DNA of 64,000 nt, taken from positions 265,486-329,485 of the forward strand of contig JAJZQX010000003.1 in NCBI GenBank assembly GCA_021806645.1, in the 5' to 3' direction. Below are positions 29,017 through 39,648 of the stretch, in pieces. The translations under genes and the position numbers were made by a program. Each line of letters opens with the position of its first letter. Positions within the stretch are counted from its first letter, which is position 1. The notes beneath the pieces were generated by a model. The model ran no database searches and was not told the DNA's origin. It worked only from the letters and a program-made list of their open reading frames with translations. Origin of the DNA: Myxococcales bacterium. Its GTDB lineage: Bacteria > Myxococcota > Myxococcia > Myxococcales > Anaeromyxobacteraceae.

Positions 29017-31365
29017 TCACTTGCTCTCCATCGTGAACGCTCCGTCCCAGTCCGGCCCAGGCGGCTCGCGCCGCATCCGCTCGCAGCGCGCCAGGTAGAC
29101 CTGCGAGCACTCGTCGCCGCCGCGGAGCCGATCGGCCTCGCGGAAGTGCGCGATGGCCTCGTCCCAGCGCTGCGCCTGCCACGCGCCGTAGCCCCAGCCG
29201 AAGGCCTCGAGGAAGGCGGCGTCGGCCGCCGAGACCGGCCCCACCCCGAGCAGCTCGTAGATCCGGACCGGGTCCTGCTTCCCCTTCACCCGCGCCAGGT
29301 CGAGCGGCCGCGCCACCACCCGCCCCTGCACCTTGGCGTAGGTCTCCGGCCCGATGATGATGCGCGTGCCGTACTGCTTGTTGGCCCCCTCCAGCCGCGA
29401 GGCCAGGTTCACCGCGTCACCGAGGATGGTGTAGTTGTAGAAGCGGTCCTGGCTGCCGACGAAGCCGACCGACATCGAACCGGTGTTGAGGCCGATGCCG
29501 ATGTCGATGTCGGGCAGCCCGGCGGCGCGCCAGCCCGGCCGGAGCCGCTCCAGCTCCGTGAGCATGTCGAGCGCCGCGCGGCAGGCCCGCAGCGCGTGAT
29601 CGGGCTGGGCCCTGGGCGCGCCCCAGAACGCCATGATGGCGTCGCCCATGTACTTGTCGAGCGTCCCCTGGTGGCGCGAGACGATGACGTCGGTCATGGG
29701 CGTCAGGTACTGGTTGAGCAGCTCCAGCAGCCGGTGCGGGTCGAGCCGCTCGGAGATGGTGGTGAAGCCGCGGATGTCGGCGAAGAGCGCGGTCAGCTCG
29801 CGCTTCTCTCCGCCCAGCTGCAGGGACCCCTCGTTCCCCAGCACCTCGTCCACGATGGCCGGCGCCAGGAAGCGCGAGAAGGATTCGCGCGCCTTGCGCT
29901 TGGCCCGCTCCTCCGAGAAGAACCGGTAGGTGGTTGCGGTGAGGAACATGCTCAGCACCTGCAGCAGTGGCAGGCCGGTGGCCAGCACCAGGTTGAAGCG
30001 GCGCAGCGCCAGCACCGACACCGCCGCCCAGAGCGCGGCGACCGCCAGCAGCGCCGGCGCCGCCGCCACCGGGCCGACCCGCGAGAAGAGCCAGGCCAGC
30101 GCCACCGAGGCCAGCGCCATGGCCAGCACCTCGCCCAGCACCACCCACTGCGAGCGCTCCAGCAACTGCCCGTGCAGCACGTTGTCGACGAAGGTGGCGT
30201 GGGTGATGACGCCCGGCGCGCTGTCGTCGAACGAGGTGACGCGCTGGTCCCACGTGCCCGGCGCGGTGGCGCCCACCAGCACCAGCTTGCCGCGGAGCCG
30301 CGCCGGCGGGACGCGCCCGGTGAGCACGTCGGTGGCGGAGATGGTGGGGAAGTCGCGGAAGCTGCCGTAGTAGGAGAGCGGCGCCCGCCCGAAGTCGTCG
30401 GTGGCGATCTCCAGGTCGCCGACCCGCACCCCCACCAGCACGCTGGAGCCGGCCACGCCGACCGGCACCACCGGCGCCGGGATCCCGTCGCGCCCCTTGA
30501 CCCGCGCCAGCAGCGCCAGCCCGAGCCCCGGGAAGGTGCTCCCGCCCGCGCTGGCCAGCAGCAGGTAGCGCCGGATGACCCCGTCGGCGTCGGGCAGCAC
30601 GGTGAAGTAGCCGCCGCTGTCGGAGACCTTCAGCACCTCGCCGACCGGCGCCAGCACGCCCGGGAAGGAGCGGCCGGCCCCGCCCCGCCCGCCGGCCGGG
30701 TCGGCCACGATCCGGCCATCGGCGCCCAGGACGTGCACCGCCTCGGTCCGGAAGAAGCGGAGCCGCTCCACCGCCTCTCGCGCGGCCGCGGGGCTGCTCA
30801 CGTCGCTGCGGAACATGAAGCCGACGGTGACGTTGTGGGCCTTCTCGATGGCGTCGGCCAGCAGGCCGGTCGGGTCGGCGTCGGGCGGGATGGTCGGGTC
30901 GCTGCCCTGCGAGGCCCGCCAGATCCGGTCGAGCCGCTCCGCCTCCTCGCCGCTGGCCTGGGCCCGGGCCTCCTTGACCCGCCGGGCCACCTCGGCGGCC
31001 CGGGAGCCCTGGACGTCGGCGTCGCTCCAGATCATGTCGAAGCCGACCGCGGCGGCGCCGGCGGCGGCGAGCGCGTCCACCAGCCGCGCCATCCGGGCCC
31101 GGCTCCAGGGCCAGATCCCCTCCACCTCGATGGATCGCTCGTCGATGGCCACGATCACCACGTCGCCCGACGGCGCGCGCGGCCCCCGCAGCGTGGTGAG
31201 GGCGTAGTCCTGCGCCGCGTACTCGATGCGCGAGACGACCGGGAACTGGGAGCCCTTGCGCGCCCAGAGGACGTCGAGCACGTGGAGGCCGGTCAGGAGC
31301 AGCCCGACGTAGAGCGCCAGCCGGAAGGCGTCGATGCGGAACAGGGCGCGGCGGCGGGCGACCAT
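29017..31365 (-). CDS. CHASE2-domain class III adenylate cyclase
   Basis: A 782-residue membrane signalling enzyme. After one N-terminal TM helix (about 12-30), an extracytoplasmic CHASE2 sensor (about 40-360) contains [20 protein letters not shown]. Three TM helices follow (about 385-470), then a class III cyclase domain (about 525-700). Both metal-binding aspartates are present ([11 protein letters not shown] and YMGDAIMAF). The adenine-specifying Lys (DKYMGD) and Asp ([14 protein letters not shown]) are also present, so cAMP rather than cGMP is the expected product. A TPR-like C-terminal tail follows. It lies upstream of the Crp-like and phosphodiesterase genes, all on one strand. The start is uncertain (no Shine-Dalgarno). 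Confidence 0.93.
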   Translation of the reverse strand: MVARRRALFRIDAFRLALYVGLLLTGLHVLDVLWARKGSQFPVVSRIEYAAQDYALTTLRGPRAPSGDVVIVAIDERSIEVEGIWPWSRARMARLVDALAAAGAAAVGFDMIWSDADVQGSRAAEVARRVKEARAQASGEEAERLDRIWRASQGSDPTIPPDADPTGLLADAIEKAHNVTVGFMFRSDVSSPAAAREAVERLRFFRTEAVHVLGADGRIVADPAGGRGGAGRSFPGVLAPVGEVLKVSDSGGYFTVLPDADGVIRRYLLLASAGGSTFPGLGLALLARVKGRDGIPAPVVPVGVAGSSVLVGVRVGDLEIATDDFGRAPLSYYGSFRDFPTISATDVLTGRVPPARLRGKLVLVGATAPGTWDQRVTSFDDSAPGVITHATFVDNVLHGQLLERSQWVVLGEVLAMALASVALAWLFSRVGPVAAAPALLAVAALWAAVSVLALRRFNLVLATGLPLLQVLSMFLTATTYRFFSEERAKRKARESFSRFLAPAIVDEVLGNEGSLQLGGEKRELTALFADIRGFTTISERLDPHRLLELLNQYLTPMTDVIVSRHQGTLDKYMGDAIMAFWGAPRAQPDHALRACRAALDMLTELERLRPGWRAAGLPDIDIGIGLNTGSMSVGFVGSQDRFYNYTILGDAVNLASRLEGANKQYGTRIIIGPETYAKVQGRVVARPLDLARVKGKQDPVRIYELLGVGPVSAADAAFLEAFGWGYGAWQAQRWDEAIAHFREADRLRGGDECSQVYLARCERMRREPPGPDWDGAFTMESK

Positions 31366-31414
31366 CGGGTTCGCCCATGGTACCAGACGGGCGGGCTTGG
31401 CCCACGCGAACGCC

Positions 31415-31444
31415 TTGCGGCCCCGCCCCTGCCCGGGGTACAGG
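31415..31444 (+). promoter_or_regulatory. putative promoter of purM
   Basis: TTGCGG (31415-31420) and TACAGG (31439-31444) are spaced by 18 bp; the -10 box ends 6 nt before the ATG, so the mRNA would be leaderless. Confidence 0.35.
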
Positions 31445-31450
31445 GGGCGC

Positions 31451-32481
<1,031 letters not shown>

Positions 32482-32485
<4 letters not shown>

Positions 32486-33159
32486 TCCGCCTCGGCGTCC
32501 TGGCCTCGGGCGGGGGGACCAACCTCCAGGCCCTGCTGGACGCCTGCGCCGCGCGCCGCGTTGACGCCGAGGTGGCGCTGGTCCTCTCCAACGTCCCGGA
32601 GGCCGGCGCGCTGGCGCGGGCGGCGCGGGCCGGGGTTCCCACCTCATGCCTCCCGTCGAAGGGCGTGACCGACCGGGCCGCCTACGACGAGGCCGTGGTG
32701 GCCAGCCTGCGCGAGGCGCGGGTCGAGCTGGTCTGCCTGGCCGGCTACATGCGGCTCGTGACCCCCGCCTTCCTGCGCGCCTTCGGCCCCTCGCCCAGCA
32801 CGCGCGGCTGTCCACGTGTGGTGAATATCCACCCGGCCCTGCTGCCGTCCTTCCCCGGGCTGCACGCCCAGCGCCAGGCGCTCCAGGCCGGCGTGAGGAT
32901 CTCGGGCTGCACCGTCCACTTCGTAGACGAGGGGACCGACACCGGTCCGGTCATCACCCAGGCCGCCGTGCCGGTGCTCGACGACGACACCGAGGCCACC
33001 CTGGCGGCGCGCATCCTCGAGCAGGAGCATCGGCTCTACCCGCAGGCGATCCAGTGGATCGCCGAGGGGCGTCTCTCGCTCGATGGCCGCCGGGTTCGGC
33101 TCGACCGCGCCATTCCACCCGCCGAGCGGCTCCGCTCCCCCGCCGCCGAGCTGGCCTGA
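32482..33159 (+). CDS. purN: phosphoribosylglycinamide formyltransferase
   Basis: Transfers a formyl group from 10-formyl-THF to GAR in purine synthesis. The 225 residues contain [16 protein letters not shown] (about 6-21), [12 protein letters not shown] and [18 protein letters not shown] (catalytic His and the folate loop). [18 protein letters not shown] (catalytic Asp) follows. A short insertion ([11 protein letters not shown]) precedes the HP motif. The GTG at 32482 overlaps the purM stop (GTGA). The C-terminal tail is a little longer than in E. coli. Confidence 0.96.
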
Positions 33160-33160
33160 G

Positions 33161-34648
33161 ATGGCCACCACCTTCAAGCCGCCCGCCACCCAGCGCGTCT
33201 ACGACGTCTGCGTCATCGGCGGCGGCGTGGGCGGCGCGGCCGCCGGCGCCCTGCTCTCCCGCCGCGGCTTCCGCGTCCTGCTGATCGACGAGGGGAGCGC
33301 CAGCCAGCCCGTGGCCGACGGCGGCTGGCTCTTCCCGGCCGGACCGACGCTCCGGCCTTCGCCGCGCGCCCTCCCCGCCGCCGAGGCCCTGCTGGCCGAC
33401 CTCGGGCTGACGACCGACGCCGTCCGCTCCATCGCGCCGCTCGATCCGCCGCTCCAGGTGCTGCTGCCGCGCCACCGGCTGGAGCTGGCCCCCGACGCCG
33501 ACGCGCTCGGACGTGAGCTGCGACGCGAGTGGCCGGCCGGCGCCGGGGCACTGGCCGACGGCCTGGCCCGGCTGGCCTCCGCCGCCGAGCTGGGCGGCGC
33601 GCTGCTCAAGGGGGCCCCGCCGCTCCCACCGGCCGGCCTGCTCGATCGCTGGACCCTCCGGCGCGCCATCGTCCGCGCCGCCAGGGAGACCGGGCTCGAC
33701 CAATCGCTGCTCACCGGGGCCTCGCCACTCGCCGAGCTGGGCGACGCCCCGCTGACCGCGGCCCTCACCGCCCTGGCCGGCTTCCTCGGCCGGATCGACG
33801 GGCCGCCCTCGGCGTTCGTCCTGGCCCGGCTGGCCGGGCTGGCGCTCGGGGGGCTCCATCGCCCCATCGCCGGCGCGGCCGGCGTCGAGGACGGGCTGCG
33901 CCGGCGCATCACCGAGGCCCGCGGAGAGGTGATCGGCTCGCCGGCCGAGCCGGCGCGCGTCGAGTCGATCGGGATCGAGCACGGCCGGCTCGCGATGGCA
34001 CGCGTGGCCGGCACCTCGGACCCCCGGCTGGCGAGGGCCTTCGTCATCGCCACGCCGCTGGCGCGCGTCGCCGAGCTGCTCCCGGTGGAAGGGCGCTCCA
34101 GCCGCCTGGCGCGGTCGCTGGCGGCGGTGCGCCCGGGGGCCCGGCTGGCCGCCTGCCACCTCCTGCTCCGCGACGCCGCCCGCCCGCCCGGGCTGGGCGA
34201 CGCCGCCCTGCTCCTCGACGCCGATGGGGCTCCGGCCGGAGCGGTCCTCCTAGAGCTGTCGCCGGCCCGCCGCGAGTCCCGCCACGGAGCGCCGGGCGAG
34301 ACGACCCCGGACCACACCACCGCGTCGGCCTTCACGCTCATCCCGGCCGGCTCCGACGAGGCGGCCACCCGGGTCCGCCTGCGGCGCGCCCTCGAGGCCG
34401 CGCTCCCCTTCCACGAGCGCCACCTGGTCCACCGCGCCGAGCCGCCGCCGGTCGCACACCTCCTCCACTTCGAGGCGCCCGCGACGCTGGGCGCGGGGGG
34501 GCTGCCGGTCCGCTCCCCGTGGAAGAACGCCTTCCTGGCCAGCGGCGAGGTGCTGCCGGGGCTCGGGATGGAGGGCGAACTCTTCGCCGGGCTCCAGGCG
34601 GCGGCCCACGTAGGGGCCCTCCTCGGCGTGAAGGCCCGCCCGAGCTAG
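33161..34648 (+). CDS. FAD-dependent oxidoreductase (phytoene-desaturase/amine-oxidase-like)
   Basis: A 495-residue flavoprotein. The N-terminal Rossmann motif VIGGGVGGAAAGALLSRRGF is followed by the acidic residue of the ADP-ribose site (VLLIDEG, residues about 35-41), clear FAD binding. The C-terminal part has ASGEVLPGLGMEGELFAGLQ, resembling the second FAD contact of carotenoid desaturases and protoporphyrinogen oxidases (G..GE..A). The middle is divergent, so the substrate is unknown. It starts one base after the purN stop and is probably in the same transcript, though a purine role is not implied. Confidence 0.8.
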   Translation: MATTFKPPATQRVYDVCVIGGGVGGAAAGALLSRRGFRVLLIDEGSASQPVADGGWLFPAGPTLRPSPRALPAAEALLADLGLTTDAVRSIAPLDPPLQVLLPRHRLELAPDADALGRELRREWPAGAGALADGLARLASAAELGGALLKGAPPLPPAGLLDRWTLRRAIVRAARETGLDQSLLTGASPLAELGDAPLTAALTALAGFLGRIDGPPSAFVLARLAGLALGGLHRPIAGAAGVEDGLRRRITEARGEVIGSPAEPARVESIGIEHGRLAMARVAGTSDPRLARAFVIATPLARVAELLPVEGRSSRLARSLAAVRPGARLAACHLLLRDAARPPGLGDAALLLDADGAPAGAVLLELSPARRESRHGAPGETTPDHTTASAFTLIPAGSDEAATRVRLRRALEAALPFHERHLVHRAEPPPVAHLLHFEAPATLGAGGLPVRSPWKNAFLASGEVLPGLGMEGELFAGLQAAAHVGALLGVKARPS

Positions 34649-34670
34649 GTCCAAGCTTTCCAGGCCCCCC

Positions 34671-34698
34671 TTGCTTTTCGGGCACGGATCCGTAATAT
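34671..34698 (+). promoter_or_regulatory. promoter of rpmB
   Basis: TTGCTT (34671-34676) and TAATAT (34693-34698) are spaced by 16 bp, about 33 bp upstream of the rpmB ATG. Confidence 0.6.
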
Positions 34699-34731
34699 GC
34701 CGCGCTCTTTCGGTTTTCGGAGAATCAGACC

Positions 34732-34950
34732 ATGGCACGCCGCTGCGCTGTATGTGGGAAGGGGCCGCTCGTCGGCAACAACGTCTCCCACGCGAACAAC
34801 AAGTCGAAGACCCGGTCGCTCCCCAACCTCCGCTCCGTCCGTGTCAACGACGCGGGCGAGGTGAAGCACGTCCGCGTCTGCACCCGCTGCCTGAAGGCCA
34901 ACAAGGTCCAGAAGGCTGGCCGTCGCACCACCGTCACCGCGTCCGCGTAG
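34732..34950 (+). CDS. rpmB: 50S ribosomal protein L28
   Basis: A 72-residue large-subunit ribosomal protein. The start [20 protein letters not shown] is typical. Two CxxC pairs (CAVC at residues 5-8 and CTRC near residue 50) make it the zinc-binding (C+) version. It has its own promoter and Shine-Dalgarno. The DUF6178 gene follows 25 bp later. Confidence 0.98.
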   Translation: MARRCAVCGKGPLVGNNVSHANNKSKTRSLPNLRSVRVNDAGEVKHVRVCTRCLKANKVQKAGRRTTVTASA

Positions 34951-34975
34951 CGCCGGGCGCCTCGAGCGCCCACCC

Positions 34976-36595
34976 ATGGCGAAGGACCTCGAACAGCCCC
35001 TGACACCGGCGCAGCTGGGGCTGATCCGTGCCCAGCTCTCCGCGACGACCGGGAGCCGGCGGCTCGACCTCATCCTCAGCGCGCCCAATCCGGGCGCGCT
35101 GGTCCGGGCGCTCCCTGCCGACGAGCTCTACTTCACCATCCGCGAGATCGGCCTGGCCGACGCGGTGGAGCTGGTCCAGCTGGCCTCGGCCGAGCAGTTC
35201 CGGACCTTCATCGATCTCGACGCCTGGCGGCAGGGGCGGTTCGAGCCGCGCCGCGCCCTCCCCTGGCTGCGAGCGGCCCGCTCCGGCGCCCCCCTCGACT
35301 CCAGGCTGGCGGTCCGGCTGGCCCGCAAGATGCGAGCGCTCGACCAGGAGGTGGTCTACCTGGTGCTGCGCGACGCCATCCGCATCCATGACCTGAAGGT
35401 GGAGGAGGACCCGGACGTCGAGAGCGACCAGGCCTGGCGCACCTCCGACGGCGCCTACCTGGTCGACTTCGTGGTCGAGGGGAGCGACTACGTGGCGATT
35501 CGCGGCCTCCTCGACGACCTCGAGGCCGAGGATCCGTTCAAGTCCTCCCGGCTGCTCGGGGCGCTCGCCTGGGAGCTCCCCAGCGAGCTGGAGGAGACGG
35601 CGCTGCGCTGGCGGCAAGGGCGGCTCGCCGACCTCGGCTATCCTTCGCTGGAGGAGGCGCTCTCCTGGTACGCCCGGCCACCGACCCGGCCGGCCGAGGC
35701 GCCGGGCCAGCCCCGGCGGGCGCCCGGCTTCTTCCTCGCGCCGCTGGGCGACCGGACGTTGCTGGCGCGTGCCGCCGCCACCCTCGACGCCGGCGACCGC
35801 GAGGCGCTCGACATGCAGCTCGTCACCGCCGGCAACGCCGTGCTGGTGGCCGACGGCATCGACCCGGTCGACCTCGACCAGGTCCGGGCGGCGGTGACCG
35901 GCGCGCGCGCCATGGTGGAGCTCGGGCTGGAGCGGCTGGCGGGGGGCGACGAGGCCAGGGCGGCGGAGGTGCTGGCCAGCACGCCGGTGAAGCGGCTCTT
36001 CCAGGAGGGGTTCGGGCGGGTCCTGGAGCTCTCCTGGCGCGCCGACCGGCTCTACCGGGCTGGCGGGGCGGGCCGGCGGTCGGTGCCGCTCCTCGACGCG
36101 CCGCTCGGCGAGCTGCTGGCGGCGCTCTCCTCCCGCCGCCCCCGCTTCCACCCCGGGATCGAGCGGCCGCGCGACGAGTGGGGCTCGCCGAACGTCGCCG
36201 CGCTGGAGCCGCGCCGCTTCCTCACCACCAGCGACCTCACGCTTACAGCCACCGCGCTCGACCTCTGCGAGGGACTGGCGACCACGGCGCGCGAGCTGGG
36301 GCTGGTCCCGACGCAGGCCGAAGGGGACGCGCCGCGCCTGTCGAGCCTCTACCTGACCGCCCTCGCCAACGAGCGGCTGGGGCGGCGCTTCGAGCCCGTG
36401 CCCATCCCGGTGAGCGACCTGCCCGCGGTGACCGCGGCGCTGGGGCGGATCGAGGATCCCCGGCTCGCCTCGCGCGGCGAGGCCGGGGCGCTGCTGCAGA
36501 CCCTGGCCCGACGGCAGGCCGAGGAGCTGGCGGCCAACCTCGACCGGGCCGCCGCGACGCCGGAGCTGGTGACCGCGCTCCTGCTGCGCCGCTGA
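34976..36595 (+). CDS. DUF6178-family protein
   Basis: A 539-residue soluble protein of a family seen mainly in deltaproteobacteria and myxobacteria and of unknown function. It begins with LTPAQLGLIRAQLSATTGSR, then an acidic region with LPADELYFTIREIGLADAVE and YVAIRGLLDDLEAEDPFKS. The C-terminal half is Ala/Leu-rich helical. No signal peptide, TM helix or catalytic motif is recognised. It is 25 bp downstream of rpmB and may be cotranscribed. Confidence 0.8.
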   Translation: MAKDLEQPLTPAQLGLIRAQLSATTGSRRLDLILSAPNPGALVRALPADELYFTIREIGLADAVELVQLASAEQFRTFIDLDAWRQGRFEPRRALPWLRAARSGAPLDSRLAVRLARKMRALDQEVVYLVLRDAIRIHDLKVEEDPDVESDQAWRTSDGAYLVDFVVEGSDYVAIRGLLDDLEAEDPFKSSRLLGALAWELPSELEETALRWRQGRLADLGYPSLEEALSWYARPPTRPAEAPGQPRRAPGFFLAPLGDRTLLARAAATLDAGDREALDMQLVTAGNAVLVADGIDPVDLDQVRAAVTGARAMVELGLERLAGGDEARAAEVLASTPVKRLFQEGFGRVLELSWRADRLYRAGGAGRRSVPLLDAPLGELLAALSSRRPRFHPGIERPRDEWGSPNVAALEPRRFLTTSDLTLTATALDLCEGLATTARELGLVPTQAEGDAPRLSSLYLTALANERLGRRFEPVPIPVSDLPAVTAALGRIEDPRLASRGEAGALLQTLARRQAEELAANLDRAAATPELVTALLLRR

Positions 36596-36606
36596 CCACC
36601 ACGCCG

Positions 36607-36652
36607 GAAAAGACGAAGCGCGCCGGCCCCGCTCTCGCGGAACCGGGCGCGC
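36607..36652 (-). terminator. rho-independent terminator after the small exported protein
   Basis: On the minus strand a long imperfect GC stem (arms of about 15 nt with a bulge, loop GAGA) is followed by TTCGTCTTTTCC. It lies in the gap between the convergent DUF6178 and 66-aa genes. Confidence 0.6.
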
Positions 36653-36674
36653 CTCGGCACGACCAGGGAGCTGG

Positions 36675-36875
36675 TTACTTCTTCGCCTCGGCCTTCTTCA
36701 CGGCCTTCTTCACGGCCTTCTTCACGGTCTTGACGGGTTCGACCTTCTTCTCCTCCTTCGCGGCGGCGGCGACCGGGGCGGTGGCCGGAACAGCGGCCGG
36801 CTGGGCCACCTCGGCGAAGGCCGGGGCGACGAAGGCGAAGGCGGCGAGGGCGGCGGCGATCTTGGCAAACTTCAT
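36675..36875 (-). CDS. small exported Lys/Ala-rich protein
   Basis: A 66-residue protein with a signal peptide (MKFAKIAAALAAFAFVAPAF, cleavage after AFA near residue 21). A mature region rich in Ala, Val and Lys ends in repeats KKAVKKAVKKAEAKK. A strong AAGGAG Shine-Dalgarno precedes the ATG, and a hairpin GGCCGC-TCCA-GCGGCC lies just upstream of it (36894-36909). The strongly basic tail could bind nucleic acid, LPS or anionic polymers, but function is unknown. Its own terminator suggests a monocistronic gene. Confidence 0.75.
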   Translation of the reverse strand: MKFAKIAAALAAFAFVAPAFAEVAQPAAVPATAPVAAAAKEEKKVEPVKTVKKAVKKAVKKAEAKK

Positions 36876-37003
36876 GTGGTGTTCTCCTTGGTTGGCCGCT
36901 CCAGCGGCCTGGTTCGCAGCCTCTCCGACGCGCTCCCCTGCCCGCTTATTCATCTGCCGGAGCGATTTGGGCGCCACGGTGCCGCCGGCGTGGCCGCGGG
37001 ACC

Positions 37004-37474
37004 CTAATGCTCCTCTCCCGCGGCCGGCTCGCCGGGAGCGCCTAGCGAGAGCCCGCACTCCGGGCACTCGGCCCGGGCGGCCGACGCCACGAAGCGGTGG
37101 CCGCAGGCCGGGCACTCGATCTCGCCCCCCTGGTCGAGGTCCACGCCGGCCGCACCTCGCGCCGCGGCCTCTCGCGCCCCGGCGTCGCCGAGCAGCGTCG
37201 CCCAGTCGCGGCCCAGGAAGGCGCGGGCCGCCTCCACCTCCGCCCCGGGGACGTAAAGGTTCCACTTCGGGTCATGGCGCTCCTGCGGCGTCGTCCCCGG
37301 CACCTTCTCCATCTCCGCCGCCAGCCCCTGATCCTCCAGCAGGGCCATCAGCTCCCGCACCTGCGGGTAGGCGCCACGGAAGAGCAGGCTGAGCCCCTCC
37401 GCCTTCGCCGCACAGGTCACACACGCCTCCCCCTCGTCCATCGGGGTGCCACACACCTTGCAGTCCGCGCCCAT
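37004..37474 (-). CDS. zinc-ribbon protein with DUF2007-like domain
   Basis: A 156-residue cytoplasmic protein. Two Cys pairs at the N-terminus ([17 protein letters not shown], residues 5-21) and two near the C-terminus (CPACGHRF and CPECG) form two zinc ribbons. Between them, residues about 28-95 ([34 protein letters not shown]) resemble the DUF2007 'signal-transducing' domain. Role unknown. It is divergent from folD with a gap of only 92 bp. Confidence 0.75.
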   Translation of the reverse strand: MGADCKVCGTPMDEGEACVTCAAKAEGLSLLFRGAYPQVRELMALLEDQGLAAEMEKVPGTTPQERHDPKWNLYVPGAEVEAARAFLGRDWATLLGDAGAREAAARGAAGVDLDQGGEIECPACGHRFVASAARAECPECGLSLGAPGEPAAGEEH

Positions 37475-37551
37475 CGACGCCTCCTCTCCGGGTTCCCGAT
37501 GATAGCCTGAAGCCCCCCGGCCGACTCCGCCCCGACGGGTCTGAAGGCAGC

Positions 37552-37557
37552 TATACT
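37552..37557 (+). promoter_or_regulatory. -10 box of folD (leaderless arrangement)
   Basis: TATACT lies 9 nt before the folD ATG; the intervening bases are nearly all C, with no Shine-Dalgarno. Confidence 0.5.
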
Positions 37558-37566
37558 CCGCCCCCC

Positions 37567-38409
37567 ATGATCATCGACGGCAAGGCGGTGGCCGCCCGGG
37601 TCCGGGCCGAGGTGGCGGAGCAGGTGGCGGCCCTGAAGCTGAAGGGGGTGGCGACCGGCCTGACCGTGGTCCGCGTCGGCGATGACCCGGCCTCGGCGGT
37701 CTACGTCCGGAACAAGATCAGGGCCTGCGCCGAGACCGGCATCGTCTCGACCGAGCACCACCTGCCCGACACCACCACGCAGGCCGAGCTGCTCGCCCTG
37801 ATCGGGACGCTCAACGACGACCCGGCCGTCCACGGCATCCTCGTCCAGCTCCCGCTGCCGAGGCAGATCGCGGAGCATGCGGTCCTGGTGGCCATCTCGC
37901 CCGCCAAGGACGCCGACGGCTTCCACCCCTTCAACGTCGGCTGCCTCTGGACCGGCAAGCCGGCGCCGCGCGCCTGCACGCCCCACGGCGTGATGCGGCT
38001 GCTCGACGAGGCCGGGGTGGAGCTCAAGGGCAAGCACGCGGTGGTGGTCGGCCGCTCCAACATCGTAGGCAAGCCCCTGGCGGCCATGCTGCTGGAGCGC
38101 CACGCCACCGTCACCATCGCCCATTCGCGCACCCCCGACCTCGCCGCCGAGGTGGCCCGCGCCGACGTCCTGGTCGCCGCGGTCGGCAAGGCCGGGATCA
38201 TCAAGGGGGCCTGGGTGAAGCCGGGCGCGGTGGTGATCGACGTGGGGATGAACCGCGGCGCCGACGGCAAGCTGGTGGGCGACGTGGAGTTCGGCGAGGC
38301 CTCGACGCGCGCCTCCGCCATCACGCCGGTCCCGGGCGGAGTCGGCCCGATGACCATCGCCATGTTGCTGGCCAACACGGTGGAGCTGGCGGCGCGGACG
38401 GTGAGGTGA
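37567..38409 (+). CDS. folD: methylenetetrahydrofolate dehydrogenase/cyclohydrolase
   Basis: Interconverts 5,10-methylene-, methenyl- and 10-formyl-THF. The 280 residues include [17 protein letters not shown] (with the catalytic Tyr and Lys), [27 protein letters not shown] and [18 protein letters not shown] (dinucleotide site). [16 protein letters not shown] is near the end. It lies directly before the glycine-cleavage operon, which produces methylene-THF, and supplies 10-formyl-THF for PurN. Confidence 0.98.
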   Translation: MIIDGKAVAARVRAEVAEQVAALKLKGVATGLTVVRVGDDPASAVYVRNKIRACAETGIVSTEHHLPDTTTQAELLALIGTLNDDPAVHGILVQLPLPRQIAEHAVLVAISPAKDADGFHPFNVGCLWTGKPAPRACTPHGVMRLLDEAGVELKGKHAVVVGRSNIVGKPLAAMLLERHATVTIAHSRTPDLAAEVARADVLVAAVGKAGIIKGAWVKPGAVVIDVGMNRGADGKLVGDVEFGEASTRASAITPVPGGVGPMTIAMLLANTVELAARTVR

Positions 38410-38476
38410 GCCTCCGGCAGACCCGCCGCCTCGCCTGGGGCGCGGCACTGGGGCGACGATTCCTCCCAGGGATCGC

Positions 38477-38504
38477 TTGATTCCGGGGTCGGCGCCGCTA
38501 CAAT
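38477..38504 (+). promoter_or_regulatory. promoter of the glycine-cleavage operon
   Basis: TTGATT (38477-38482) and TACAAT (38499-38504) are spaced by 16 bp, about 44 bp upstream of gcvT. The leader is too short for a glycine riboswitch. Confidence 0.6.
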
Positions 38505-38547
38505 CCGCCCGCTTCTCCGTCCCCTCCTTCCCGAGGCACCGATTCCC

Positions 38548-39636
38548 ATGGCCCTCCGCACGCCGCTCCACGCCGCCCACCTCCGCCACGGCGCGCGGAT
38601 GGTGGAGTTCGCAGGCTGGGACATGCCCGTCCAGTACGCTGGCCTCATCGAGGAGCACGAGGCCGTGCGCGGCGCCGTCGGCCTCTTCGACGTCTCGCAC
38701 ATGGGCGAGGTGGTGTTTCGCGGTCCCAGGGCGCTGGCGGCCCTCCAGGCCATCTTCACCAACGACCTCTCCAGGGTGGCCGACGGGCAGGCGCAGTACG
38801 GCTGCCTCTGCCGCGAGAACGGCGGCATCGTCGACGACGTGGTGATCTACCGGCGCTCCGCCGAGGACCTGCTGGTCTGCGTGAACGCGGCCAACCGCCA
38901 GAAGGACTTCGAGTGGCTGAAGTCGCATGCCAGCGGCGCCGACGTCCGCAACGAGTCGGACGACTGGGCCCAGGTGGCGCTGCAGGGGCCGAAGGCGCTG
39001 GCGGTGCTGAAGAAGCTCACCGCGACCGACCTCGACGCCATCAAGACCTACCGCCACGCGCCGGGCACGGTGGCCGGCATCACCTGCCTCATCGCCCGCA
39101 CCGGCTACACCGGCGAGGACGGCTTCGAGCTCTTCTGCCCGGCCGCGCAGGCCGAGAAGCTCTGGGACGCGCTGATGGCGGCCGGCAAGCCGGAGGGGAT
39201 CCAGCCGGCCGGCCTCGGCTGCCGTGACACGCTCCGGCTCGAGATGGCCTACCGGCTCTACGGCTCCGACATGGACGACGACGCCTCGCCGCTCGAGGCC
39301 GGGCTGGCCTGGGTGGTCAAGTTCGACAAGGGCGACTTCATCGGCCGAGCCGCGCTCCAGAAGCAGAAGGAGCAGGGGCTGTCGCGCAAGCTGGTCGGCT
39401 TCCAGCTCACCGAGCCCGGCATCGCCCGCCATGGCCACCCGGTGGTCCACGACGGCCGCGCCGTCGGCGTGGTCACCAGCGGCACCCGCTCCCCGTCGCT
39501 CAAGACGTCGATCGGGCTGGCCTACGTCCCGCCGGCGCTGGCCGCCGAGGGCTCGGCCCTGGCCGTCGAGATCCGCGGCAAGCCGGTGGCCGCGGTGGTG
39601 GTGAAGACCCCCTTCCTTTCCCGCAAAGGCAGCTGA
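38548..39636 (+). CDS. gcvT: glycine cleavage system T protein (aminomethyltransferase)
   Basis: Takes the aminomethyl group from GcvH and yields methylene-THF and ammonia. The 362 residues show FAGWDMPVQYAGLIEEHEAV, GLFDVSHMGEV, TNDLSRVADGQAQYG, ARTGYTGEDGFELF and ASPLEAGLAWVVKFDKGDFIG, all characteristic. First gene of the gcvT-H-PA-PB operon. Confidence 0.98.
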   Translation: MALRTPLHAAHLRHGARMVEFAGWDMPVQYAGLIEEHEAVRGAVGLFDVSHMGEVVFRGPRALAALQAIFTNDLSRVADGQAQYGCLCRENGGIVDDVVIYRRSAEDLLVCVNAANRQKDFEWLKSHASGADVRNESDDWAQVALQGPKALAVLKKLTATDLDAIKTYRHAPGTVAGITCLIARTGYTGEDGFELFCPAAQAEKLWDALMAAGKPEGIQPAGLGCRDTLRLEMAYRLYGSDMDDDASPLEAGLAWVVKFDKGDFIGRAALQKQKEQGLSRKLVGFQLTEPGIARHGHPVVHDGRAVGVVTSGTRSPSLKTSIGLAYVPPALAAEGSALAVEIRGKPVAAVVVKTPFLSRKGS

Positions 39637-39648
39637 CCAGGAGCGACC

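Noticed and set aside
34955..34971. Terminator between rpmB and the DUF6178 gene
   Set aside because: GGGCGC/GCGCCC is only a 6-bp stem with no T-run and lies 4 bp before the next ATG.
38410..38547. Glycine riboswitch upstream of gcvT
   Set aside because: The leader after the promoter is only about 37 nt and none of the conserved glycine-aptamer segments is present.
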